Part shown: in pieces, positions 31,829-41,285 of the stretch | How the letters are laid out: every line of letters starts with the position of its first letter | How positions within the stretch are numbered: the first letter of the stretch is position 1 | Assembly: GCA_903813345.2 (NCBI GenBank) | Contig: CAIIXF020000004.1 | Span: 31,809,985 to 31,873,984, forward strand | Reading direction: 5' to 3' | Length of the DNA stretch: 64,000 bases | Origin: Owenia fusiformis | Taxonomy: Eukaryota; Annelida; Polychaeta; Sabellida; Oweniidae | Notes under the pieces: generated by a model | What the model saw: the letters and a program-made list of their open reading frames with translations, nothing else | The model's database searches: none | Told to the model about the DNA's origin: nothing | Program-made: the position numbers and the translations under genes

Positions 31829-33483
31829 TAAATTGAACTTGTTCAATTTACATGTCTAGTTATCTTAATAACCATCTCACAAATTATTTTGGAAATCAAA
31901 GATGTACGATTTTTGAGATTTTTATTTTCGAATGTTGACTTATTTACTTGGCTTGACTGTGTAGCGGGTCATGTAGTCGATCAGTGATTGAATCTCAGCC
32001 TACATGTTCATTTGAATTCAGCGATCGTTTCAACGTTTATTGTTGAAATCTTTTCACCTCCGGTTACCGATCGATGCTCCGGCATCCACTAAACGCTGAT
32101 TGATATTTATCTGATAAAATATTTGTATTTCCATGATGAATTCATGCAAGATTTGTTCGTGAAAAGTCCCGGCGAAAAGTAAAAAGTGTACTTGTTTTTG
32201 ACCGTTCATAATAATGAGCTAACGCTGCAGGGCCGTCGTTGATTGGTCAAATTTTACCGACATAAACATTGAGTCGGTAAAGCACGTGGCCTTCTCTTTG
32301 GTACAAGGCGGTCATAATAGAAATCAAGATAGTAAAAGAGACCGACTTGGGCAAGGCTATGGTAACATATGTTCTAAGAAATACTTGAAAGGCATAATAA
32401 GTTTATAATTGTTCACAGTAAAATATGATGTCAGTCTAAGCGGTACGCATTTGTTCAGTTTTTGAAAGTTGCTAAAATTGCTAAAGAATTTGCTATTGAC
32501 GCAAAACGCCAGACGCCGAACTCCAGACGTCAGACGCCGAACATTTCCACATTTCATTGGACTATATGCAGAATAACATAATTGATAGTGACATAATAAG
32601 GAACATACAGACATTAAAGAATACAAACAGTAAAATCCAATGTACACCAATGAGACAATGCCAGTGTGCTCCTTGACTCTGCTATTTTTGTAATAAAGGC
32701 GAGTCATTTAATTATTACCATGGTCATTCTTTTTTTTACCGTATCTGGAATTATATTCTATCAAATATAGCCATCTCGAGCAACAACAATGCCCAATTTG
32801 CGTACGATTAGTAGGGAGGTTTAACGACACATGTTTTAAAGAGAAGTGTACGTAAACGTGTAAAATTGCAATCTTCAGAGAACTATTTCTTGTCTTCAAC
32901 GTCTTTATTTGCATGAATGATTACAAAGGTATCAGTTAAACTGTTTTAATTGGGTCTTTGTATAAGTCAATCCAGAACGGAACTATAGTTCCCAGGGGTC
33001 ATTTCACGTTTACGTTCGCCATTTCTAAAATACGTGTAGCTTAAGCTCCCTATTAAAATAGCACTTCTTTGAACGAGATTTTTCTTATTTGAGAGAACAT
33101 TTTGACGATATATGCGCTACCATTGATAGCTCGGATAGCTGGCTCGTTTATTGGAATTGACACTCAAAACAATGCTATTTAACGTTTTCGAAATATTTAG
33201 GTACGAAAAATTTCGAACGGAATGCGTGACATATACGTAATTCGCATGAAAAGTCCGAACGAAATGCGTACGTTTTTTTCGGCGTTTTGGACAGTATACA
33301 TCACAAAGGAACTTATCGTGTCACTTGTCTATTGTGATGTCATAGAGACAATTAGAAAAATTGAAGAATTTGAAGAAAAATAGCCACCCAAAGACACTTA
33401 CACCTGCTAATTGCCATTTTACAAAGAGTTAATTCAAGCAAGAAAACTGTTTGGAAAGACGTAATTTCGGGTTGAACATGGTA
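31829..33483. other. Interior of the large element, right part
   Basis: No gene recognised. It contains the reverse match to 27721-27830, a short direct repeat of CCAGACG-type text near 32515-32540, and the MITE at 32812-33052. Confidence 0.45.
32812..33052. mobile_element. TAGGGAG-ended MITE, nested
   Basis: The left end TAGGGAGGTTTAACGACACA and the right end, in reverse TAGGGAGCTTAAGCTACACG, are imperfect inverted repeats. Both arms carry ACGTAAACGTG further in. 241 bp, no coding content. Confidence 0.65.
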
Positions 33484-33488
33484 CCCAC

Positions 33489-33683
33489 TGTTGTAACTTG
33501 AGGATAAGCAACATTGTTATCCTAGTTTTAATACTAGTTGTATTGAGCAATAGTGCTATCATGATTGTATCTGCGCATGTGCAGAACTCAGATCTACTTC
33601 CTGAAGAAATACAAGAAATGTCAATGTAAAAGTTTTTGTGTTATCTATCATTTATTCGATGCATCCCTTTATACAATCCAACA
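33489..33683 (+). repeat. 5' LTR of the gypsy element
   Basis: Begins TGTTGTAACTTGAGG and ends ATCCAACA. The only visible difference from the 3' LTR is T against C in AGTTTTAATACT. Confidence 0.95.
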
Positions 33684-33685
33684 AG

Positions 33686-33702
33686 TGGCGACGAGGATGG
33701 GA
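33686..33702 (+). promoter_or_regulatory. Primer binding site complementary to tRNA-Ser
   Basis: TGGCGACGAGGATGGGA, two bases after the LTR. It is the complement of the 3' end of animal tRNA-Ser(GCU) with CCA, as I remember it. Ser primers are typical of the Mag lineage of Ty3/gypsy. Confidence 0.7.
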
Positions 33703-33784
33703 TAGAAGCATTTTCCTACATGTTAGATACATTATTGTGACTTTATTCTTCTGCATAAGACTGTATTTCGGAAACAAAAACGGC

Positions 33785-34984
33785 ATGGCTTTGATAGGCC
33801 AAATTGGAACTTTTGATTCTAAAATTGAAAAGTTTGGACTTTGGAAACAACGGTTTGACCAGTTCTCCGTAGCAAACCAGTTGTCTGATGATATCAAGAA
33901 GGCTGCATTCTTGACAACGATGGGGCCCGAGCCTTATGCTGTGTTGGCGGACTTATGTCATCCAGTCAATCCAGATGTGAAGGAATTGGATGCTCTAAGC
34001 ACCATTCTGAATGATTACTATGAACCAACCCCTCTGATAATAGCTGAACGATTTAAGTTTCATAAAAGGGACCAACTGAAGAGTGAATCGGTGAGTGAAT
34101 TTTCAGTTGTGTTGAGGAATTTATCCAAGACTTGTGAATTTGGTGAATTCTTACAAGAGGCTCTGAGGGACCGCTTCGTTTGTGGCTTACAAAGTGAGGC
34201 AATTCAGCGAAAGTTGCTAACTGAGAGGGGTTTGACTTTTCATACGGCTTATACCACCGCTATTGGCATGGAAATGGCACAGAGGGACATAAAAACATTT
34301 CATGTACCCGCAACTTCAACAGACATTAACGCAGTCACATCTACAACATGTTTTCGATGTGATGGAATGCATGCAGCCAACACTTGTCGCTTTAAAGACT
34401 CCAAATGTCGTTTCTGTTTGAAAACAGGCCACATTGAACAGGCTTGTTTCAAGAAAAAATCTGGTAAGGGTAAACAGAAATCGAAGGCCCGTAAACCATT
34501 TCGCAAGACTGTGAAAAACCTGAAAGCTGTAAATGAGGACTCTGACTCTGATACAGACGATTTGAATTTATATCTACTCTATACGCAAAATACCCAAAAT
34601 GCACAGGGTCGTCATGACGATTCATTCATCGTGAACCTTCACATTGATGACCAACCAATACAGATGGCTATCGACACTGGTGCTGATGTATCCGTCGTGT
34701 CAGAGGTGTTTTACCGAAAACATCTTCCACATCTACCCTTACAACGATGCTCTCGCCAGGTGAAGGCCTATGGTGGTGGTGCCATTCCATTGGTGGGTCA
34801 AGTGGAGGCCCCAGTTAAGTATAATCAGGTGTCCGCCAAACTCCCTCTATTGGTAGTTAAGGGAAACAATCCTGCTTTGGTTGGGAAAAATTGGCTCAAG
34901 TCAATCAAATTGGATTGGGGTTCAATTTTATCTGCTCATCAAGGGGGTCCTCAAAGGGTAAATGTTCTCCCAGGGACAAAGTAG
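33785..34984 (+). CDS. gag-pro: Gypsy Gag and protease
   Basis: The open frame extends back to 33638 inside the LTR, but the ATG at 33785 begins the Gag-like sequence (MALIGQIGTF), leaving about 399 residues. Capsid-like sequence is followed by two cysteine knuckles at about residues 187-220 (CFRCDGMHAANTC, then CRFCLKTGHIEQAC). The retroviral-type aspartic protease motif is AIDTGADVSVV near residue 297. The frame ends inside the protease-RT linker and overlaps pol, which lies one frame back, so a -1 shift is expected. No canonical slippery heptamer was found in the overlap. Confidence 0.9.
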   Translation: MALIGQIGTFDSKIEKFGLWKQRFDQFSVANQLSDDIKKAAFLTTMGPEPYAVLADLCHPVNPDVKELDALSTILNDYYEPTPLIIAERFKFHKRDQLKSESVSEFSVVLRNLSKTCEFGEFLQEALRDRFVCGLQSEAIQRKLLTERGLTFHTAYTTAIGMEMAQRDIKTFHVPATSTDINAVTSTTCFRCDGMHAANTCRFKDSKCRFCLKTGHIEQACFKKKSGKGKQKSKARKPFRKTVKNLKAVNEDSDSDTDDLNLYLLYTQNTQNAQGRHDDSFIVNLHIDDQPIQMAIDTGADVSVVSEVFYRKHLPHLPLQRCSRQVKAYGGGAIPLVGQVEAPVKYNQVSAKLPLLVVKGNNPALVGKNWLKSIKLDWGSILSAHQGGPQRVNVLPGTK

Positions 34985-36315
34985 ATTCTGTCAAATCTGA
35001 AGGGGTGACAAATGAGAATATAAAACTCAAGTCAGTTCTCTCTAGGCATGAAGCTGTATTTACAAAGGGTGGTACAATTAAGAACTACACTGCACATTTG
35101 CGCGTCAAAGAAAATGCTACTCCAATATTTCATAAACCGCGCAAGTTAGCCTATGCTATGAGATCGGTAGTTGAAAAAGAACTCGATAGATTAACTGAAC
35201 AAGGTGTGCTCAAACCGGTTGACTATTCGGAATGGGGTTCTCCCCTAGTTAATATTCAAAAGACCGATGGTAGTATTCGCATGTGTGGAGATTACAAGGT
35301 CAGTATTAACCAAGCTCTACATGAAGAGCAATACCCCCTTCCAACTGCCCAAGATTTGTTCACAACTTTATCAGGTGGCAAAGTGTATAGCAAAATTGAC
35401 CTCGCTCAAGCATATTTGCAATTACAGTTAGATGAAGAGTCAAAACACTATTTGACGCTAAGTACTCACAAGGGTCTTTTTGAACCGCAGCGTTTACAGT
35501 TTGGGGTTTCAGCAGCGCCATCTATTTTTCAGAGAGTAATGGAATCAATGTTACGCGGAATACCCGGCGTATGCGTTTTTCTCGATGACATTTGCATTGC
35601 GTCAGGCTCTGTTTCCGTTCACTTGAAAACCTTAGAAAAGGTGCTCTCAGTACTTGAAAAACATGGTGTTCGTGCAAAACTGAGTAAATGTGAATTCCTC
35701 AAATCTTCTGTCACATACTTAGGGCATATTGTAGATAGTGACGGAATCAGACCCACAGAAGATAAACTCAAGGCAATTCGCGACTGTCCGCGTCCTAAAA
35801 ATCTCAAAGATTTACAAGCGTTTTTGGGTCTAGTCCAATTTTACGCGAAGTTCATGACAAAAGAAAATGTTGACTTGTCTACAGTCTTACATCCACTTCA
35901 CCTCCTTCTCCGGAAAGATGCCGAGTTCAAGTGGACCGTTCAATGTCAGAGCGCTTTCAACAAGTGTAAGAACTTATGTACATCGGACAGTGTGTTAATT
36001 CATTACGACTCCTCAAAGGAAGTGTACTTATCGTGCGACGCATCTTCCGTTGGAATAGGTAGTATTATCTCACATAAAGTCGACGGTGAAGAACGAATAA
36101 TTAGCACGTGTTCGCGAAAATTAACCTCAAGTGAAGTGAACTATAGTCAAATAGAAAAAGAGGCTCTATCAATTGTTCATGCCGTCAGGAAGTTCCATCA
36201 GTACTTATATGGCCGAGAATTCACAATCATCACGGATCATAAACCTTTGACTAAAATATTTGGTCCAAAAATGATGAAAATTTACGGCCTTACTTCTTGC
36301 GAAAAGATGAATTAG
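34891..36315 (+). CDS. pol: Gypsy reverse transcriptase and RNase H, broken at the 3' end
   Basis: The RT core runs from WGSPLVNIQK through DLAQAYLQLQL and QLQFGVSAAPS-like text to FLDDICIAS, the catalytic FLDD box. RNase H has LSCDASSVGIGS, EKEALSIVHAV and ITDHKPLTKIFGPK. Directly after this the frame runs out and the next readable sequence is already the pre-integrase region in another frame. The end of RNase H and the connecting linker (by family comparison roughly 130-150 residues) are missing. Confidence 0.92.
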   Translation: MAQVNQIGLGFNFICSSRGSSKGKCSPRDKVDSVKSEGVTNENIKLKSVLSRHEAVFTKGGTIKNYTAHLRVKENATPIFHKPRKLAYAMRSVVEKELDRLTEQGVLKPVDYSEWGSPLVNIQKTDGSIRMCGDYKVSINQALHEEQYPLPTAQDLFTTLSGGKVYSKIDLAQAYLQLQLDEESKHYLTLSTHKGLFEPQRLQFGVSAAPSIFQRVMESMLRGIPGVCVFLDDICIASGSVSVHLKTLEKVLSVLEKHGVRAKLSKCEFLKSSVTYLGHIVDSDGIRPTEDKLKAIRDCPRPKNLKDLQAFLGLVQFYAKFMTKENVDLSTVLHPLHLLLRKDAEFKWTVQCQSAFNKCKNLCTSDSVLIHYDSSKEVYLSCDASSVGIGSIISHKVDGEERIISTCSRKLTSSEVNYSQIEKEALSIVHAVRKFHQYLYGREFTIITDHKPLTKIFGPKMMKIYGLTSCEKMN

Positions 36316-37649
36316 CGGTAGACCAAGGTTGTGTATTATGGGGTTTGAGAGTTATCGTTCCTCCGGCATTTCGTGAAACTATTCTCAATGAATTACATAT
36401 TGAACATCCGGGTATTTCTCGAATGAAAGCACTCGCTAGAGGTCATGTATGGTGGCCCAAAATGGATGAATCAATTGAAAAACTTGTGAGTACTTGCCAG
36501 ACATGTCTTACAACACGTAATGCTCCCAGATCAGCTCCTCTCATGCCTTGGCCTTATCCAACTCGCGTTTGGCAACGCATCCACACCGATTTTGCGGAAA
36601 AAGACAAAGCGTCGTTTTTGATTATAATGGACGTGTACTCAAAATGGGTGGAGGCATTTCAAATGTCAAACATCACATCAGAGAAAACTATCGAAGTTTT
36701 GCGCAAATTATTTGCCGCATATGGTCTAGTGGAAGAACATGTGTCAGATAATGGGCCACAGTATACTTCAGAAGAGTTTTCAAATTTTCTCCGTGAAAAC
36801 GGGGTAAAACAAACATTAGTACCTGCGTACCATCCTTCCTCAAACGGTACTGCAGAAAGAACCGTTCAGACGGTGAAAAAAGCTTTGTTAAAGCAAGTTG
36901 TAGACAACAAAACAAATCGCTCAATGTCACACCGGCTTTCAAGCTTTTTAATGGCATATCGGAACACTCCTCATTCTATAACAGGCAAGACGCCTGCCGA
37001 GTTGTTCTTAAAACGCGAGCCACGTACACGGTTGTCATTACTTAAGCCAAATTTGTCCCAAACTATGGAAGCAAAACAAGCAAATCAAAGTTTGGCAAGT
37101 TCCAAAAATAACAGTGCACGTAGTTTGCAATTGTATCAACCAGTGTTAGTTAGAAATCACAAACGGGGTGTTGAAAAGTGGATTAGAGGAAAAATTGTCA
37201 AAACCAGTGGTCCTCTTACCTATCTTGTCAAAGTTCAGGGTAAAGTCAGGTATGTCCACATTGATCACCTCATAGGGTTGAAATTTAGTGAGGGGGAAAA
37301 TGGGGAAACTCAGGAAATTCAACAGCCAAACTTAATTCCAGTTGATGTTGATTATGGGCCAATCCCTGTATCTAAAGCAAGCTCCACACCAGTGTCTGTT
37401 CCGGAACCGAGTTTCGCACCAGTGGTAATTCCACCTGTGAAAAGCTCCGTTCCAGTGCCAAAAGCACAACCAAGCTCCTTCCCAGGTGTTTCGGGAGGTC
37501 TCGGGTTATCAAATCCTAAAAAGGGATCCATTTCTGGACAAGTAACTTCCCCACCAGTGGATGGCAGCCCATCATCTCCAGTGCCTGAACCTGCAAATGT
37601 GAGACGTTCAACAAGAGTCAGAAAACCCCCTGACCGATTAACCATGTAG
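36280..37649 (+). CDS. pol: Gypsy integrase
   Basis: The frame is readable from about 36280 (PYFLRKDELAVDQG); its first ATG is 36297. A zinc-binding H-H-C-C module (EHPGISRMKAL, CQTC) is followed by the DDE core: HTDFAEKD, VSDNGPQYTS and NGTAERTVQTV. The C-terminal part includes VLVRNHKRG and ends RKPPDRLTM, a common ending in this superfamily. No chromodomain is seen. It is in a different frame from RT because of the internal deletion. Confidence 0.92.
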
Positions 37650-38163
37650 ATGCTATTATATGGTAGATCAGTGTGTTGATCACCAAATTACACCTGCAGT
37701 GATATATTATAGGTAGATCAGTGTGTTGATCACATAAGTACCCCACATATGTCATAGATTGATCAGTGTGTTGATCATCTATTTACTTGAGGAAACAATT
37801 TGTAATGTACATACTGGAGAAAGTAATGAACTGATTTTTCTACTTTCATCAGACTGCATACATACTGGTGAAAAACAATGTGACTAAACTGGAAAGAAAG
37901 TGTATTTTGTTTCCAAGACTGTATACATGTCATTCTATTATAAACTAGAGGAACATTCTCTATAATGATCAAACATTGGTCACTGATTTGAACATTTAAT
38001 AATGTAAGGGAAACCCTGACATAATGACATTTGTTAGCACTAAGCTATATTTACGTTTTACATTATGTGGAAAGCAGATTACTGATTTTATTCTAAAGAC
38101 ATTGAGAAACACTCATGTTTTCATTTAAACTTTAACTGAGATGTAAAACTAAGTGAAGGGGAA
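37650..38163 (+). other. Gypsy 3' untranslated region and polypurine tract
   Basis: It contains three copies of a short repeat (TAGATCAGTGTGTTGATCA-type) at about 37663-37780. AAGTGAAGGGGAA, directly before the 3' LTR, is the polypurine tract. Confidence 0.75.
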
Positions 38164-38358
38164 TGTTGTAACTTGAGGATAAGCAACATTGTTATCCTAG
38201 TTTCAATACTAGTTGTATTGAGCAATAGTGCTATCATGATTGTATCTGCGCATGTGCAGAACTCAGATCTACTTCCTGAAGAAATACAAGAAATGTCAAT
38301 GTAAAAGTTTTTGTGTTATCTATCATTTATTCGATGCATCCCTTTATACAATCCAACA
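38164..38358 (+). repeat. 3' LTR of the gypsy element
   Basis: 195 bp, same ends as the 5' LTR, followed by the CCCAC duplication. Confidence 0.95.
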
Positions 38359-38363
38359 CCCAC

Positions 38364-38682
38364 CACTCTGGTTACCATAGCAACCATATCTCAAGAACCA
38401 ATCAAAATTGAGGTCCCAAATTTTACCATATAATGTATAAATATATAACACATATGTGTACCAAGTTTCATTGCAATAATACTATTTTCCTTTATGTGAA
38501 GTTATGACATCAAATGCAAAACTTTTTGAACCACCTAAGTATATCGTGTAAAACGTAATCGGTCGTATGTGACCAGAACGGTGGAAATAAGATCATTAAA
38601 TGTAGACACTATCACAGAAAGAATAGTTGCCTCGTTGCAAGTCAAACATTGCCTCGTTTCATTGTTACAAAATGTAGACAGG
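38364..38682. other. Right interior of the large DNA element
   Basis: No gene. Near 38630-38690 there are reverse-oriented GAAACGAGGCA (TGCCTCGTTTC) repeats matching those inside the left arm. Confidence 0.6.
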
Positions 38683-38930
38683 TGCCTCGTTTCCTAAGTG
38701 AGAGAATTGAAATGTAAATATCTCAGCAATGTCTGTATTGATTTCTAATTTGCAATCATATTATAAAACCGGAACTTATAAACTATTTACTTGCCAAATA
38801 TTAAGTTTTAATTTGAAGGATAAAAGCACGAAAATTGTAAAAAACAAAAATCTTACCGAATGAAATTTTTTCACGCGCCGCCATTTTGATACGAGGCAAA
38901 ACCTCCCTCGTTTCCAGTTCATCCCCAGTG
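38683..38930 (-). repeat. Right terminal inverted repeat of the large DNA element
   Basis: Reverse complement of 27033-27280 with few mismatches, for example the added C in GATACGAGGCAAAACC against GACTCG in the left arm. Confidence 0.85.
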
Positions 38931-39435
38931 CTAATGAGAAATGTTTGGTGTTACTATTTTAAAGTTTAATGGATGATATTTGATCTAGAAATGACACAAT
39001 TTGTTTGATAAAAACATACGTTTTCGAATTACCTATCTTCGGCCATTTATAGGTAATTACGTATCGTAAACCCTGTAACTTAGGTAAAATACCGCTTAGT
39101 GCAATAACAAACTACGTATAGGTATAGGTAAATGGGTTATTTACGCTAATCTTAAACTCCCTATTATGGAACGATGAGTGATAAGAACAGAGTCACTATG
39201 TTATATATAATGCCGCAAAGTACTCAAATTGCATCCGGCAGATTAGATTTCAGGACACCAAAATAAATTGAAAATTTATAATTACAACATGCATCCAAAA
39301 TTTCCATTATACTTGCTTGTAAGAACAATGATTTTTCATTGCATGCTCTGTTAATCATTCACGCAAAGTTTCTCAAGAGAAAATTTTCACTTTAAAAGTA
39401 AAAATCCTTACCCTAGACAAAACAATATATAAATA

Positions 39436-40017
39436 AGGGTTATGTACTGGGAGGTTTTGGATATGGGGTTTATCCAGAGGGAGATATGCATATCTACCTG
39501 AGGGACCGTAGGGACCGAAGGTAGATGTGCATATCTCACGAGGGATGAACCCAATATCCAAACCGACCGTACATAACTGCTTTATCCTATACCAAGTAGA
39601 GTTTTCAGGGGCATATGGCCATTTGAATAGTACAATGTGTAAAAATAAACAAATCATTCATATGCAAAGTCATTTTATTGCATTTCCACTTTTAAATTTT
39701 AAATATTTTGATAACTTTTTGAAATACAAAAGTGTTGTTTAACAATATCCAAAAAATTGAAAAAAGACATTTTGAAAAAAATGTGAAAAATAATTCTAAA
39801 AATATTTTGAAAAAATATATAAATTTTTTTAAAATTTCATTTAAAAAAAAATTTTGAAAAAATAATTGTGAAGTGAAATTACCGGAAGCGGGAAGATATG
39901 CACCGAAGCGGGAGATATGGCGGGAGATATGGAGGTTCTGGATATGGAAACCTCAAAATCAAGATACGGGATATATCTTACCAACTTATCTCCCTAAAAC
40001 TCTACTTGGCATAGGAT
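39436..40017. mobile_element. 582 bp insertion in copy B
   Basis: AAATA is duplicated on both sides (39431-39435, 40018-40022), and copy A has a single uninterrupted AAATA at 1881-1885. Inside are TATCCTATACCAAGTAGAG and its reverse complement near the right end, GGGAGATATG motifs, and an A-rich TTGAAAAA stretch. Related sequence is in intron 2 of gene A. The superfamily is unknown. Confidence 0.75.
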
Positions 40018-40261
40018 AAATATGTTTAAATAGCTTCAGATTTTGTATATCTTTTATATTATATTATATTTGTAACTCTCTCATATTTAAAAGAGGTAAA
40101 TAAAGATATAAGTATTAATACAATTAATTAATTAATACCTCATACAAGGGGAACACATGTTAACATAAATAAATAATTTAGTAGTGAAATATAGTACCCC
40201 ACACATTAATTAGTCACAGACTATATAAATTGTTTTAAACATTTTCCCTTTATTGAATCAT

Positions 40262-40292
40262 CATGCAATTTAATATGGACAAACTACAAGCA
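40262..40292. repeat. Single unit of the 25 bp minisatellite
   Basis: CATGCAATTTAATATGGACA in the position where copy A has about 29 units. Confidence 0.8.
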
Positions 40293-40452
40293 ATTTCCAA
40301 CACTCACCTTTTGATTTACTCGGATTATTTTAATTTCTAAATTTTTATGGTGATTTAAGTATTCGAAGTTGCTAGTAGTTTATCCATGTGAAATTTCATG
40401 GTGTTTGACTAATTAGTATGTTGGGTACTAAAATAGCAAATTATTCCATTAC

Positions 40453-41285
40453 CACAGGCAGGTATCGAAAGATTTGTCCGCTGTGACGGAGCATGCTATT
40501 TTTCATAAAAACACTAAGAATGCTTCACGATTTATTTTTTAACTCATATCTTTCGTTATATCAAAGATAATTACTTACTCTATGCAATGGATATATCATT
40601 TGCGTGTAACCTTCACTTCTGTTTGAAGTCCAGTAACGCTAGGAGTAAAATCTATTGAAAACGGCGCCAGAGTATCAAACTCTAAAATGAACCATTTCTT
40701 TTTTAACCTTTTAATGGCATGATATAGTGACACGATAATATTAACATATGTTTTCAGCATAACTCTGAATGTATTAATGATATATTAATGCATTGGGTCT
40801 TTTTAATTTTTTTTTATAAAAAATAATATTAATATTTTTTGTCCGCTGTGACGGAGCATTTTCACAGTTCACATTTGCAACTGCTCCGTCAAAGCGGACA
40901 AAAAAATTAAACATTATTTTCTATAAAAGAATTAAAAAGAGCAAATACATCAACATCTCATTTATACCTTCATAGTTATGCTGAAACCATGTGTAAATAT
41001 TATCGTTTCACTATATCGTGCCATTAGAAAGTTAAACAAGAAATGGTACATTTTGAAATATGATACTCCGGCGCCATTTTCAATAGCTTTTCTTTCCAGC
41101 GTAATTGGACTTCAAACAGAAGTGAAAGTTACCCGCAAATGATATATCCATTGCATTAAGTAAGTAATTTTGTATTGTATAACGAAAGATATGAGTTAAA
41201 AAATAAATCGTGAAGTATTCTTAGTGTTTTTATGAAAAATAGCATGCTCCGTCACAGCGGACAAATATTTCGATACCAGCCTGTG
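40453..41285. mobile_element. 833 bp foldback element with ~400 bp arms
   Basis: It begins CACAGGCAGGTATCGAAA and ends TTTCGATACCAGCCTGTG. The two halves are imperfect reverse complements along almost their whole length, and TGTCCGCTGTGACGGAGCA recurs at the ends and near the centre. The ATTAC at 40448-40452 is repeated at 41286-41290, and copy A has one uninterrupted ATTAC at 2982-2986. No coding region. Confidence 0.92.

Larger units (their letters stand above)
33489..38358 (+). mobile_element. Ty3/gypsy retrotransposon, young, Mag-like
   Basis: LTRs of 195 bp (33489-33683 and 38164-38358) differ at one position by eye. The target duplication CCCAC flanks it (33484-33488, 38359-38363). The primer site matches tRNA-Ser. 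Gag-protease and pol frames overlap in a -1 relation, and RT, RNase H and integrase follow in gypsy order. The pol frame is broken between RNase H and integrase, so this copy is probably not autonomous. It is nested in the large DNA element. Confidence 0.95.
27033..38930. mobile_element. Large DNA element, 248 bp inverted repeats, 5 bp target duplication
   Basis: The ends are CACTGGGGATGAACTGGAAA and its reverse complement. CTAAT is duplicated at 27028-27032 and 38931-38935. The inverted repeats run 27033-27280 and 38683-38930 with only a few mismatches. Inside each arm are several GAAACGAGGCA subterminal repeats, typical of transposase binding sites. Without the nested gypsy copy it is about 7 kb. 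No transposase frame is recognised. CAC...GTG ends with a 5 bp duplication are compatible with the Transib/ProtoRAG group, but the terminal heptamer does not match it well. Confidence 0.75.
26505..39163. mobile_element. Outer TAGGGAG-ended element split by nested insertions
   Basis: It starts TAGGGAGGTTAAGATTAGCG and ends CGCTAATCTTAAACTCCCTA. These ends interrupt sequence that is continuous in copy A (about 1621-1634), so it is a post-duplication insertion, or was lost from A. Only about 525 bp on the left and 233 bp on the right belong to it. The rest is the CACTGGGG element at 27033-38930. TA flanks both ends; the exact target duplication is unclear. Confidence 0.75.

Noticed and set aside
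27721-32370. Inner inverted repeat as a complete separate transposon
   Set aside because: The arms match only in patches and no ends or target duplication could be placed.
33638-33784. Upstream start of the gypsy Gag frame
   Set aside because: It begins inside the LTR and runs through the primer site. The ATG at 33785 begins Gag-like sequence.
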